From: Perca fluviatilis
Lineage: Eukaryota; Chordata; Actinopteri; Perciformes; Percidae
Reading direction: 5' to 3'
DNA length: 64,000 bases
Assembly (NCBI RefSeq): GCF_010015445.1
Contig: NC_053118.1
Coordinates: 23,661,937-23,725,936 of the forward strand
Shown: in pieces, positions 1-58,089 of the stretch
Numbering within the stretch: position 1 is the stretch's first letter
How the letters are laid out: every line of letters begins with the position of its first letter
Made by a program: the position numbers and the translations under genes
Notes under the pieces: generated by a model
Databases searched by the model: none
What the model saw: the letters and a program-made list of their open reading frames with translations, nothing else
What the model was told of the DNA's origin: nothing

Positions 1-921
1 CCAAGGAGCACTGTGCAAGCGATAATATTGAAATGGAAGGAGTATCAGACCACTACAAATCTACGAAGACCCGGCCGTCCCTCTAAACTTTCAGCTCATA
101 CAATGAGAAGACTGATCAGAGATGCAGCCAAGAGGCCCATGATCACTCTGGATGAACTGCAGAGATCTACAGCTGAGGTGGGAGACTCTGTCCATAGGAC
201 AACAATCAGTCGTATACTGCACAAATCTGGCCTTTATGGAAGAGTGGCAAGAAGAAAGCCATTTCTTAAAGATATCCATAAAAAGTGTCGTTTAAAGTTT
301 GCCAAAAGCCACCTGGGAGACACACCAAACATGTGGAAGAAGGTGCTGTGGTCAGATAAAACCAAAATCGAACTTTTTGGCAACAATGCAAAACATTATG
401 TTTGGCGTAAAAGCAACACAGCTCATCACCCTGAACACACCATCCCCACTGTCAAACATGGTGGTGGCAGCATCATGGTTTGGGTCTGTTTTTCTTCAGC
501 AGGGACAGGGAAGATGGTTAAAATTGATGGGAAGATGGATGGAGCCAAATACAGGACCATTCTGGAAGAAAACCTGATGGAGTCTGCAAAAGACCTGAGA
601 CTGGGACGGAGATTTGTCTTCCAACAAGACAATGATCCAAAACATAAAGCAAAATCTACAATGGAATGGTTCACAAATAAACATATCCAGGTGTTAGAAT
701 GGCCAAGTCAAAGTCCAGACCTGAATCCAATCTAGAATCTGTGGAAAGAACTGAAAACTGCTGTTCACAAACGCTCTCCATCCAACCTCACTGAGCTCGA
801 GCTGTTTTGCAAGGAGGAATGGGCAAAAATGTCAGTCTCTCGATGTGCAAAACTGATAGAGACCATACCCAAGCGACTTACAGCTGTAATCGCAGCAAAA
901 GGTGGCGCTACAAAGTATTAA
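1..921 (+). pseudogene. Tc1-like transposase with one nonsense codon
   Basis: The frame starting at base 1 reads through a paired-type DNA-binding region (GRPSKLS, then a helix-turn-helix with HRTTISRILHKSGL) into the DDE catalytic domain: WSDKTKIELF, QQDNDPKH, and SPDLNPI followed by TAG at 733-735. Downstream of TAG the same frame stays open (NLWKELK onward) to TAA at 919-921, a normal Tc1 transposase C-terminus. The catalytic D of QQD is followed by exactly 34 residues and then the stop, so the stop replaces the catalytic E of the D,D34E triad. Otherwise the frame is intact, which points to a fairly young copy. Confidence 0.9.
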
Positions 922-1139
922 CTTAAGGGGGCGAATAATTTGGCACTTACCATATTTCAGTTTTTTATTTGTTTAAAAGGTTTGAAATATCCAATAAATT
1001 TCGTTCCACTTCATGATTGTGTCCCACTTGTTGTTGATTCTTCACAAAAAATTACAGTTTTATATCTTTATGTTTGAGGCCTGAAATGTGGCAAAAGGTC
1101 GAAAAGTTCAAGGGGGCCGAATACTTTCGCAAGGCACTG
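1..1139 (+). mobile_element. Tc1-like DNA transposon, 5' end cut off by window
   Basis: A transposase reading frame is already open at base 1, so the left inverted repeat lies outside the window. The right end reads ATACTTTCGCAAGGCACTG at about 1121-1139 and is followed by TA at 1140-1141, the target dinucleotide used by Tc1/mariner elements. About 190 bp of AT-rich sequence separates the transposase end from this terminus. The element is dead: the transposase has a stop at its third catalytic position (see the next entry). Confidence 0.9.
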
Positions 1140-1141
1140 TA

Positions 1142-2400
1142 TATATGTATGTGTGTGTGTATATATGTATGTATGTGCGCGCTATTGGAGAATTAAATGC
1201 ACTACATAACATCGCATTTTGTGAGAATTTTTTATAAAATAAATTAATATGTACATATAATATATGGGAAATGAAGAAAAACATTAACAAGAAAACCGAC
1301 ATGATTTTTAAAGGGAGGAAAGGAAAAAGAAATGCAGTTTAATGTTTGAATGAATAAATGAGTCAAGAGCCATAAATATTTTACAAACAAAAGAGTTGGA
1401 GAGTTTACCAGATCTCTGTAGCTCTCTCCTCATCTCTGCTTGATGCTAGCAGCTTGGCCCTACACAAGCCATTGCTAGCAAAGCATAACACACCGGAATC
1501 TTTTTTTTTTAAAGATTTCTTTGGGGCTTTTCCCTGTATTATAGTGACAGTGGATGGACATGATGGAGGATGACACGCAGCAAAGGGAAGCAGGTCGGAT
1601 TCAAACCCTCGCCGCTGCAGTACTCAACCAACACGGGGCGAACACTCTTACTGGGTGAGCTAGAGGCCACCCCAACACACCCGACTCTCAAGATTAACTG
1701 TCTTCAGTTAGTTGCATTGTGGGTAATGTAGGCACTAAGTGTGGAAGGTGTGGAACGTAAACGACCATATCTGACGAGTGTCCACAGTGAGTGTGACAAT
1801 GTTATAGAGTGCTTTTTCAATGGAGCCCATTCTTAAATGTTATTTAAAATAGTAATCAGAACCTCTATTTGACAACTTAAGGTAGCTAGTCGTGTATTGA
1901 CTTCCAAAGAAGTATTTGATTTTTAAATTTAGCTTTACATGATCAAATAAAGACAATAGGTTCAAACAAAATGCTCAAAACAATTCTATTCTCTCAACAG
2001 ACATATAAAAGTACTGACTATTTGATGTCCATGTCCTGAAACTGTCACGCAAGTAGAGAGCAAAATTGACATCTAACATCAGTTAAGTTAATGCAAAAGC
2101 TTCTCTAGGACCATGATAGTAAAATTAAAGAGATGTGAATGGCTGATGCACAACCAAGTCATCTACATAACACAAAACACAGTAGCTGTTGTTAAGCAGT
2201 TTAATAGAGAATATAGTTTCTTGTTTTTAACTATTTTGCTATTTGACTACAATCTTGTGGTTGTCCTTTTTGTTGTGGCATGAGAACATGTTTAAGTAAC
2301 AAATCTAAGCGTGAACAGGTTCCTTTTGTTACTGCCCCTGGTTTTGATGGCGCCTGGTGCCAGCGCCTGTTTGATGATGTTGATGGATTAGTGCTTTGGT
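1142..2400. other. Intergenic stretch upstream of clcn1
   Basis: A short TA/TG-rich tract follows the Tc1 end (about 1141-1180). After that the sequence is AT-rich with no convincing exon; the tRNA-derived SINE at 1502-1673 is the only feature recognised. Regulatory DNA for clcn1 may lie here, but no specific site could be supported. Confidence 0.5.
1502..1673 (-). mobile_element. tRNA-derived SINE
   Basis: Read on the minus strand, the element starts with a tRNA-like head. A box-like region (TAGCTCACCCAGTAAGAG) is followed by a B box (GGGTTTGAATCCGACC). A tRNA-unrelated body follows, and the element ends in a run of A (a T run on the plus strand at 1502-1510). Flanks 1487-1501 and 1674-1688 match at 13 of 15 bases (AACACACC.GA.TCT type), a plausible aged target-site duplication. 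Confidence 0.7.
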
Positions 2401-2490
2401 GTTAATGTGTAGAGCAGTGGTGGTGGTGAGGTTGTCTGCAGCGTAGGACAGGAGACAGAACAGGAGCAGAGCTGCTACCACATCATACCA

Positions 2491-2511
<21 letters not shown>
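2400..2511 (+). promoter_or_regulatory. clcn1: Candidate 5' UTR and first exon of clcn1
   Basis: A purine-rich, GTGGTGGTGAGG-containing stretch leads into ATGACAACTGATGAGGAACAG and a consensus donor GTAAAG at 2512. No TATA box or transcription start could be assigned. It is proposed as the first exon because its phase and its last residue (Q) fit the next coding exon. Confidence 0.4.
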
Positions 2512-22829
<20,318 letters not shown>

Positions 22830-23500
22830 ACTGGGTTTAAGAGAAAAGACTTTTAACTTCCTCTGATTTTACTCCTTTTGCCCGGAGACAGAGCTGCTGT
22901 CTGGGTGGAGGAGTCGGGCCCACCAGCAGTCCCCGCAGACATTCAGCTCTCAGCGAGCAGGACAGGCTAGCGCACACAAAGCTCCTGAAACTTGTAGTAC
23001 AGGATTTCTTTTTCTACTCTTTATGATAGTCTCACTTTTTCACTCTCAAAATCTCAGGTGCTTTCCTGTGTCTTTTGAACTGCAGACGGACAAACATGTT
23101 CAGTCCCACATATCACGAATGTTCAATGTCTATATCTTGGAAATGTTGAATGTAGCTGTACATCCTATATCGGTGTCTGTTAATATTTGTTAATTAAGGT
23201 ACCTTTGATCGAAAATTAACTGTAAGCAATGAATTGTATGATAATGAAATAATATATTGATGAAGACGTAAAGACATTAATTTGACCTACATATCAAAGA
23301 GATCATGCATTTAAAGTTTATTGATTAAGGTTAATTTATAAATTATAACTTACTTTATCAGATATTTGCTGTATAGTAAATATTCAAATCATTATTACCA
23401 GTCTGTAATTTAAAAAAAAATTAATAAATATTAAAATTGTCTACTAGCTTATTTTATTTATCTACAACAATAAAAATGACAATTAGAAGAAAAGACTACG
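22830..23500 (+). other. clcn1 3' UTR candidate
   Basis: Possible polyadenylation signals AATAAA at 23423-23428 and 23469-23474. The true end cannot be fixed without transcripts. Confidence 0.45.
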
Positions 23501-26500
23501 TTAATGATTTGAGCTAAATGCTAAAGTCAGCATGCTAACATGCAGGTATAATAAAGTTTACTGTGTTAGCATGCTAACATTTGCATTAAACACAACATCC
23601 AGCTGAGGCTGTTGGGAATGTGAGTTTTGCAACTAGCTGCGTTCAGACAGACCGAAAAACCCAGCCGCCTCATTCATTTGAATGGAACCAGTCTGGCGAC
23701 GCAGTGAGCGTGCCCCGAAAACACAGGGTCTTTTTGCGAAAAAGTTTAACCTGACTCTAGTTGTTGAGATATTCACACTCTGGACTGTTGGGGAAAAAAA
23801 TGTATCCATGTTCCAGCATCAGGCTTGAAAAGAGAATATCTCTGACCATATAAACATTTTTGTGTTGTGAAGGTCAACAGTGCATTTCAGTCTCTGATTC
23901 TAATGTGAGCTTGAACAAATAAGCAGCTAGTCCCCACAGAGGAGACTTGTCTCTGAAAGATTTTCATTAATATTCTCCTGGCATAAAATCCCTGATAATG
24001 ACTGTTGAGGAATGTGTTTGGAAAAGCACGACAGGCTGGATTGCACTGCTGCCAGTTCCTTGGTGATTGCTGTTTGTATGACTAGCACCAACAAGCTGGC
24101 CAGAAACACCGGCTGTCGCAAAACATGTGTTAAGGCTCGAGAGAGAGAAAGTGGTGAACATGTGAGAATCTAATTATTTACACCCTGAAAAAGATATCCA
24201 CACATAAGCACACAAAATGCCATTTGTTGGTTTGTTTATTTGCTCTTTCTCCACCAGTGGAAAAGAAGAGGAGACAGGTAAAGGAGCTGGAGAGGGTGTA
24301 GGAGGTTCTGTCGTGCAGGAAAAAGGAAGAAAAACAGGAAGAAACAGAGCTGTTGACAGAAGAGGAGAGAGAGGGCGGAACCACGCGGAAGAACCATCAT
24401 GTGACAACCGTCCAACAAGCATGCATAGGTGTGAGTGTACGCACTGGTATCACAAGTCAAACTGCCTCATTTCATACAAATAAATCTTTTACAGACTTTT
24501 ACAGAAGCCATCCAATGTTTTTTTACAGCGGTTACTGTTTTTTTGCCACACATTTCCAAATCATGTCTATGTTACATGTCTGATTGCCTCAAATCCCCTT
24601 TGGTTGATGTGAAATTATTTATTTTTTTTCCAGGCAGTGATTCTTCCAAAAAGACAACTTACTTTACACTGACAGACAGACATACAGACAGACACAAATA
24701 CACAGAACAGATACAAAGAGAGAGAAGGAGAAAGGCAGAGGATCAGAAGCAGATTTTGAGCGTTATGCCTGCAGAAAAGTTACTGTAACTCTTGGAAGAT
24801 GGCAGTAGAATTATACAAAAAGAAGAACTCAATTGCCATCCGGTCAGTTAACAAAATGTGATCAGTAAACCTTAACATCTACATATTTGGCTTCTTGTTA
24901 GTTTATTCATTCATTGAGATTTTGATAAACAAACAAAAAAAGCAAAAAATAACCCAAGAAGCAGTGTCTTTTCATCAAGTCCATTTCTTATGAACTAATA
25001 TCTTTCTCTTTTTTTTAGCAAATAGTCAAAACCCAAATTAGCCTCGCAGTTTATACCATCAACAAATATAAAGCAATAGTCTTTCCACCACATGATGTCT
25101 TTAAAACTGACTCATAAAGAAAAAGATACTGCTCCCAGAAGGGTTGGTACCTACATGAAATTATAGACTCCGTACAAGCTGTCACATCACTCCTCCCCAC
25201 CAAGTAATTGTTCAATAAATAAATGAATATGTGCCACTGTGTAAAGACATTCTGTTTGCAGTTTTGAGCCCTCATTTTCATGAGTTACTAAACAGGGATT
25301 CTTGTAGTGAAATACAAATGATGATAGATTTGTTAATAATTGAGAGCTGCCAAACTATCCATCTTTAATCTCTTAACCATGTTTGTTTTTCTTGGTGCAA
25401 AGTGCTCAAAACCAGACCGAAACAAGACGGCTTTACAACCATGACAACTATTCTAACTTCTACTGGAAGGGATTTTAACAAGTCAGTAGAAAAATAAACA
25501 TTGTCCCCAACATTGCATAAAGAAGCAATCAATAAATAAATGCATTCAAGTCAATAAACCGAATCTTAAAAGTTTCTCACACAATCATCAAAGTCAGAGG
25601 AGAAGGTACTCCCCTTCAGAGAAAAACTACTACTACTGCTCGTCTTTGTTTCCCCCACTGATGGATTCACCAGATAAAACACTCTAGTTTAAGTGATCGC
25701 TCAACACAAACATTCCTCGGTTTCATTTCAAAACTAAATTCACACCTAAATTGTAAGCTTGAGAGCGATCCCGAAATAAAGTGGGACTGAGAGGTGTAAA
25801 AAAATAAAGAAATCATACTGTACTAGAACAGTTTTGACTGTAAGTGAGAGGCAATTTTTATATACTTAGACTATTTACATCGATACGACAGAGCTGACAC
25901 TGGTCTGTTGGGATGCCAGTGTTTTGTCTGCCTATTGCTGGTTACAATTTAGATATTTTGTGTGTGTGGATGTGTGTGGGTGTGTGTGTGTGTGTGTGGG
26001 GGTGTGGTAGAGCCAGCAGTGAATCCATTTTCAACAGCTCCCTCCCACATGTTTGAAAGACTTATCTTTGTTTCTTAAGAAAGCATTTGACTCTTTCCCA
26101 TGTGGACCGTGAGGAGACGCAAAAAATAAAATGTACTTATGTACTGCTGTCTGTCTTTCAGTACATTCAAATAGTGGTTATCATCCTCGTTTTATAGTGA
26201 CTAGGTCTGTGGAGAAAAAAAAAGCAGCTGAGGGTGTGTGTTGTTAAGTGGCTCGGTTTTGGTTGTCAGAGTGAGTACTGGCTACCGTCAACAGTCTAAA
26301 GGCAACCTCTGATCTGTTGGATTGCATCAGTGCAAAAGAGATTCCCTTATACTGCTCTGTCTTTATTTCGCCGTCATGAAACTCACTGCAGGTCCACTGT
26401 GGCCCCACCTGGGATACTATGGTTCAGTGCAAAGTCTATACAGTGCTGTATAGTACAGGTACTCCATAGTGCTCTGAAGAAACATGCATACAGAATCTGT

Positions 26501-27281
26501 GCAGTTTAATGAGTGCAGTCAGCAGGACAGGCCTGTCCCTGGGTTGTGCCTCGGGCATCCTGGTGCCACAACATCATAGAAGTATTTATTTTAGCCGGTA
26601 ATCTGCATTTCACTGAAATGCTGACATTTTCTGAACCTAATTTTAATTACACGTAGGTACAATGTGTTCGATGCAACAGGGAAATGAATTTGATTAAACA
26701 CTAATATGTTGAGTAACAGCTGTAAACAGATTAGTTCTCCCATAGGAAAACTATTATATCTTATCATACACTTATACATAGATTTGTTCTTTTTTTTGCT
26801 TTATTACAAAATTATTCTTATTATAATGTGTTATTATGATGGATTTTTCATTATTATTATTATAAGACGATGACAGGGTCGAATTGTTTGTTTTCATAAA
26901 AAGCATGCATGTTTTCTTTCCGTTCTTCTTCATCTCAACATGGTTTCAGTTTCCTGATGAAAATTTCTTGTTCAGTTAGTGCTCTTCCTCCTTTTTTATC
27001 CTCCTCCTCTTCAGTTTCTCTATCCTCCTCTCTTCAATTACCTTTGGGATGTAAGGCTTACAAAGAAATAGGTGTCCTTTGTTGCATCAGCTTTTGTCTC
27101 TTTTGAGTCCACCTCTAAATCTGTTTCTCACCATTTTGAAGAAATCATCTCGCAACCAAAAAGTCGTGTTTTTGATACCTGAAAAGGAACAGATTAATAT
27201 ATATATATTGTATTATTACGCTCATTCCTTGCTGACTCCCAGGTCAGTTTGTAATTAGGAGTCTCTTGACAAGCCAGGTAC
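23500..27281. other. Region between the convergent 3' ends of clcn1 and fam131b
   Basis: A minus-oriented copy of the GTTAGCATG repeat at about 23505-23620 is followed by a repeat-like stretch (GCGTTCAGACAGACCG, 23639). From 24.6 kb on, the AT-rich sequence has no exons. Minus-strand AATAAA sites (TTTATT at 26800-26805 and 26585-26590) could end the fam131b transcript. The 74-117 codon open frames here show no family similarity that I recognise. Confidence 0.45.
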
Positions 27282-51548
<24,267 letters not shown>

Positions 51549-51800
51549 GGTGTATTCACAAAGGCCCTGGATACAAGCGTGGAAGTGTTACCCAGACACC
51601 GTGCATTCTCCCTCTTCTGCCTGCGACTCTCTCTTTCTCTCGGCTCTAGCTTCTTTTTCTTGCTTTCCTGTGCTCTCTCTTTTTCTCTCTCCCTCCTGCG
51701 CTTGCTCGATCACTCCCTCCCTCCCTCTCTCTCTCTCTCTCTTTCTCCCCCTGCTCTCTCTCTCTCCGGTGCAGTGTCTTAGAAGAGATCCAGTTAGTAG
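51549..51800 (-). promoter_or_regulatory. fam131b 5' UTR and promoter-proximal region
   Basis: On the minus strand, a GA-rich leader (from CT runs at 51650-51770) precedes the start codon. No TATA box seen. The transcription start is not fixed. Confidence 0.5.
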
Positions 51801-54324
51801 CCTGAGGGAAATAGATTGGGACTAAATAAAGATGTGAGGAGGCATTATTAGCATTAGTTAAAGAGATGGTCTTCTTTTTTTAATAATATATATCACCAAT
51901 ATGTAACCTGTAATATTAGATAGTCAACCTAATTTACTGCTGTTATTACATTAACCTAAACAATTTGAGTTATTGCGACTGACACTGACCACAGGCATTA
52001 ATCTAATTAAAGTTTAACACAACAATTACATTGACTGGGTGTGAATTGGGTTGCCACTACAAGATCAATAGCACAATGCTGAAAGTGCCGAGCTGCTGCC
52101 ATTGTTGTAGATATCTCTGCACTGCTGTAATATTGTTGAGCTAAAATGGGGGATTCTCTCTGTCTCCCTCTCCTGTGTGCACTCAGCCTAACAATGCACT
52201 GCAGCGGTTTCATCTCTCTATCTCCCCCTCAATCACGCCTCCTATACTCCCTCCCTCACACTGATCATTAAACAGAAATGCTGCACATACACCAATATTA
52301 GACAATCCTGAAAGAAAAAAAACAGCCAAGGGTTTTCCTTCACAGTCAAGCCGCTGCTGAGTCTCCACCTCTTTCTATGTCATCTCTCTGTATTGATCCG
52401 CCCCTCAGTCATCTCTGCACATATGTCTTGCTTTCTGTTCACTCTCATTCACATTCCCATATCTTCCTCTATTCCCTCTTTTTGTGTTTGATCCCCTTGC
52501 CTTCTTTCCATTCCCCCCATCCCCTCTTCACTGGAGAAACAAATTAGAGGAGTGGCTCTTTTACATCTCTCTCTCTGATTTGACTTGCATCTATATCTAT
52601 ATCTCTAAATCTTACACCTTCCATCTAAATCCCCCTGTCTCACTTCAGTTTCATATTAACACTTCTCTTATTTGCTTAAATCCTACCTCCCTATGTTTCT
52701 GACTCTTCTTACTCCTCTACTTCTGTCTGGGAAGCCCCCTGCCTCTCTCTCTTTGCTGATTACAAATCCATGTGTTTGCCCAGCAAATGACACAGGAGCA
52801 GTCTGGACAGTGAAGAGATGTAGAGGATGCATGTGTGGTCACTCATGTTTTGTTGACTTCACGTACACTGCGGGGCAAAGAAGACGCAGAGGAAGAGAGC
52901 ACGACAGATTGAAGGACAGAGAGACAAAGACATGGGCAGATGGGGGGAGTGATGGGAAGGAAAGCAAAGAACAGTTGAGTCATGTGCGGGAGAGGTGTGG
53001 AGATGATGCTGTGTGCAATCAAAATTAGCACTACAGAATGGACGGAGGAAAAAGACAACAATCTAATCACTTAGTTTAAGAATTAAATAGATACAATAAA
53101 ATGCAGAGGCATGGAAAGGTAAAGCCAGGCATAACAGATTATACATAATCAAGCCATTCCCTGCACTGTGGGTTTATAGCTGTGTGTTAGCTCTTTCTGT
53201 TGGTTTCCCACTGGGGCAGAGGAGATGAGGCTATAGGCTGCTGCAGAGGTCAGCTTCACTTGGGGCTGTTGACTCACATACCCTGAAACTGGCTGGAGAA
53301 AAAAAAACTACTCTCCTCTGATATGTGTAATTGCAAATTGACTATATTGTCTTCGACCCCTGTCTCCCCTCTCTGGTCACTGTCTGGAGTCTCTATAATC
53401 CTTCAGTCAGTCTCTCTCTCATCGAGGCAGTTCATGCCTTTTGCTAAAATCATTGGATAATTAGGTGTATCTATCCTGCTTCACCTGTCGTTCCTTGTCA
53501 ACATAATTCATATTTGGCTCTTGCTTTCTTTGCACATTCTTCTGTATCAAAGCTAGAACACAACACTTGTGACAACGTGGTGATCTACAATATGAGCTGT
53601 CAATGCGAGACAAGGTCAACCACAGAGGGAAGAAATTCTTGACACTAATCTCACTCATGATACATGGGTCATTTACAAAGATGACTGCCTCTCACCGTCT
53701 TTGTCTGCTCCTTTCCAACTCTTAGACACACACATTTCTACATGACATGTATGTACAACGACATGCAACTGCATGCAACACATGACACAGATGACTTCTA
53801 TTAGGTTCCCGTCAGCTCGCCTCTTGCTTTCTTATCCGGGGTGATGATGGTGCGCTGAATTTGAATGCAGCAGTCCCTGTTTAATATTATCTCGGGGACC
53901 CACACACACACACACACACCTCATTCCTGCAATCAGTGACTTTCATGTACCTGTCACTATCTATCTGTCAGCCCCTGGCTGTTGTGTAGGTTACACCTCA
54001 AGGATAATGAATAACAGCTTTACTTTGGTTTTGTTCAAGATGTTCTGTGCTGATGAACGGAAATGCCTTTTTTTAAAGTCATTCTAAAGGTTGGCCAACC
54101 ATTTTTCTTTAAAAAATTACTTTAAACTGGTTAAACTCTTCTAAAAGATGCAATTTTCCTATTGTCTTTACTTTTAGTTACTGCCCACTACTTTCTATAT
54201 ACCCTTGTCTTCATTCTGTGCTCTGCGGAACCTAACTGCTGCTAGTGTGTGTTACTATATGCGCTAATTGGAACCACATGTTACGCATATGCCCTCAAGC
54301 AACCACCTAGTTAGTTAGACGAGA

Positions 54325-54357
<33 letters not shown>

Positions 54358-57210
54358 GAGGAGGAAGCAAAGGTGTGTATCTGACAGCCAGCCTGCATTG
54401 GGTTCCACATATTTAGAAGAAGAAAAAATATGTGTGGGGAAGGAGAAGTGAAGCGTGGGTGGGGATTCTGTTAAAAAATTGTTTGTTTTTGAGGAATAAA
54501 TGGGCGTAGGAGGTGGGTGAGGACGAGGGAGCGATATAAGTGTTGTAAAAAGAGGCAGCCTCTAATAAGGTGTCCTCTAATGACTGTGTGAATGTGCTTA
54601 TGTGATTAGCTTTGTTTTAGCCAGTGGGAGATAGAGTTTATGTGTTTTATTAGTTGATGCGGGCTGGCAGTTCACCATTTCTAGCTTGAATTCTTTGCAA
54701 GTTTTATATGTGTGTGTGGGTGGTATGGAGTCTCTGTGCATGTGTGTGTGTTTGTGCACTCCAGTTCTTAGGCAAACCTTACGAGGAGTTCCCAACTCTC
54801 CTCTATTATTTACAATTCTCCTTACTGCTCTCCTGCAATCACCCTACATTTCCTCTCACTCCAGCCCTCCTTGTCTAGACCACCACCACTGCTGCTGCAC
54901 TGTTTATCCCCAGTGATGTGTCCAGCTTCTCATGTGTGCATTCTCCTCAACAAGCCTATCGCTCTCTTCTAGAGTCATGTCAGTATCTACACACCCACCC
55001 TCCTGTCCTTTATCACATCTCTAGCTGATGTGGATTTGCTTGCTGTCAAGGAGTCTGAGGGTATCTTCTTCCCTCAAAGCATTTTAGTCTGGCTGTGTAC
55101 GCAGCTACAGTAATGTGTATCAGTCTGACACCTGCTGGGAGAACTGTGGTACTGCAGTCTCACACTGGTTTTGAATGGGAGCCAGTTTTGACAGCTGAGA
55201 GATTTTTCCTCTGGGTGCTGAGTGAAGAGACCATGTTCTGTCTCAAGCCTGCAGGTTATCATCCTGTCTAAAGTACGCTTGGAATTCCTGCTTGATGGCT
55301 TAATGTTTTTTGCTTTGTGGGCATCGCTATCTACCTTACACCTCCATTGTAGGCTACATTTTATGTTTATAAGATGGGGTTTATGTTTATGCTTCCTTCA
55401 TCAACTTTATCTCACATTCCTAACCAATAATGATCAGAGATGTGTTTTAGATGTGGAATTGTGGAAGGCTTGTTCTTGCACTGTACCTGGATGTGTACTA
55501 AAGTTCCAATTTCCTGGCAAACTGGGGGAAGGGCACGGAGCAGTGTGTGTTTATTTGTTTGTTCGGTGTATTTTGTTACAATTTGAAAGCTTGAAAATAA
55601 AAATATTTGTGGATGCAACATATTATATCAACAGAGGAAAAGTGGAAAGCAATACAAACTAATACTTTCTTACTGCTCAGATAGAGCACAAATAATGTGC
55701 TACATTCAGTGTTCTCTGACATGCTTATGTGTTATACCTTTCAACTGTGTTTACTTGGTAGTGAGCAATTAAAATTTAAAATTTACCTTTTAATTCACCT
55801 TGCATTCAAATGGATTCCCACTTTTCCTTTGTTGAGAAAATGAACAGAGAGAGAGAGAGAAAGATGGAAATGATCCAAGATCAGGATAATAACTGAGCAC
55901 TGAGGCATTATGAAGCAGGTACTGACTTACATGAGCAGTGGGAGGTGGAGAGGGAAGAGCAGAAAGAAAGATGGGAAGGGAAATAAAAGGGCAGCATATG
56001 GAGGGTAGACTGAGGAATGGAGGAGAAAAGTTGTGAAAAAAAAACATGCAGCATGAAACAGAGAGGGAGGGAGAAATATGGCTCTGTTCATTCCAAGGTT
56101 TGGCTGCATTCCAGGCTGTCTGGCTCTGATTCTGATGGCCTCCTGTTTTTCTTTTTTGTCTTACCTCCGGACTGACAGGACCCTGGAATGTCCCTCTCCC
56201 TGCCTGATCCAAACTTCAGTCATCATGCCACCACCCAATGTTTGCAGCTGGCTGAAAAAAGGGCAGAAGAGCATCACACATGTCATTTCAGCTTCCTTAT
56301 TCCCGCCACTCCTCAGACAGAAAGCAAGTTTGTGAATTGGCTGGAATTTGGAACGGCAAACAAACGTTGACCTCTTCTCGCATGTCACCTGCCTGAGAGC
56401 CGGCAAGCAAGAATGATGTGAACTTCTTTTTTTTTTTTCACAGCACAACACCAGAGTTGCTGTGGAAATCTCTGAGTGGAAATTCAACACATTTTTTTGT
56501 CCCAGTGGAAGTGGGGAGAGACTGGAAACATTCCTTGCGGGACAATGGGCTATCAAAGACCCTAAAGGCCACTCCCTGTAGTTCACAGAAATGAATCAGG
56601 CAGCAACAGGTTACACAACAGCTACTACAGAGGTGTGCATGGAGGAAAACTCTGCCTACAGTTTCACAACCTGAATTAAGTGCAACTCCACTGTGACTCA
56701 ACCTGAATGTCATATGATGATCTGAAAGTTAACCGATGCGGGGTGAGATGTAGTCAGAATAAAAAATGCACACTTGAAGTTCACTGGAAAAATATCAATT
56801 CTAAAATGTTAGTCTCAAATTCAGCCTTAGGCAAAGATATAGAAAAACTAGGATGCAATTATTTCCAATGCTGTTTCCCTTGTTTCATGATTATAGAACT
56901 ACAAACAAATGGTTATTCTCATTATCTATTGATCTGTCAATTATTGGTGACGTCATGAAAAAAAGATGATTATTGTTGATTAACTTATCAATGAATCATT
57001 TAAGCCCAGAACAGGTAAAAGTGAGACTTGATTCAGATAAAATCTTGAATTCTTGAGTTGATTTGCATTAAGAGGTGAAATGCTCTCACTCGATTGGATT
57101 TCTCAATAATAGACACGCTATGAGAGATTTCTAGCGTTGTATAAGCAATGACTGCACCTGAAAGTGTGATAAGACTCAAAGGTTTGGGCTATATGAGTCA
57201 CCAGGGTGTT

Positions 57211-57213
<3 letters not shown>

Positions 57214-57272
<59 letters not shown>
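57214..57272. repeat. (TG)n microsatellite
   Basis: About 29 TG units, uninterrupted. Confidence 0.95.
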
Positions 57273-57277
<5 letters not shown>

Positions 57278-57889
57278 AGAGGCATAAAAGGATGTTAAGT
57301 CATAAAAGTGGTTAATGTGCAGGATGGGAGGTGTCTTTTCACACCAGGTTGAAGGTGATCACATCCTTTTTGTCAAGATGAACAGTAATATTTGTAAAAG
57401 AGCCATGAAATGGATTTATTCTCTATAATCATGTGTACTAATTATTACAATTTAAGTCTCTGCATGTTTACTGCCTTAGTGCAAAAGCAAATAACAATGT
57501 GGCAGCGCACCTGGCAACAGACAAAATAATGCCTTTACAATCTGATCCTCAGCTTTGCCTGTTGAGGCAAGTGAAAGAAAGGCATAAACTGAGTCTTATT
57601 CTCCCCCCTGACAGTAAATTAAGTTTTAAAAAAAAGAAGCCAACAACCCAGCCCTGTTTGAACATACTTTCTTCAGCCATTGTACCTCCTTGTGTTTAAA
57701 ACCCTGACCACTTTTAGTGTCTGTATCTAATCAAGCTCTTTAGCCCCATTATCTCTCCCTCCCTCTCGCTCCCTCATTCTGACCTTACAAGGAGAGGCAA
57801 CAGGGTTGATGTCATTGAATGAAGAATGCTGCAAGAATCCAGAGAGAAAAGAGAGCAGGAGGAGGAGGGGTCTGACTGGACAGTTTATG

Positions 57890-57892
<3 letters not shown>

Positions 57893-57935
<43 letters not shown>
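57893..57935. repeat. (GA)n microsatellite
   Basis: About 21 GA units shortly before the candidate promoter at 58.1 kb. Confidence 0.95.
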
Positions 57936-57938
<3 letters not shown>

Positions 57939-58089
57939 TGTTTACATAGTAATACACAACTCCTGAGCCAAAGTAAAACGAGAGAGAACTTGTTTGGAAG
58001 AATGCTGTCATTCCTTTTCCAGACGGAAAAGCACAGGGGGAGGGTCTAATAGCTGAAAAGGGGAAGAGAGAAAGAGAAGTTGCCATTAC

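Noticed and set aside
55222..55662. 146-codon plus frame with many Leu/Cys/Phe
   Set aside because: No family motif, no splice-site support and AT-rich context; likely chance.
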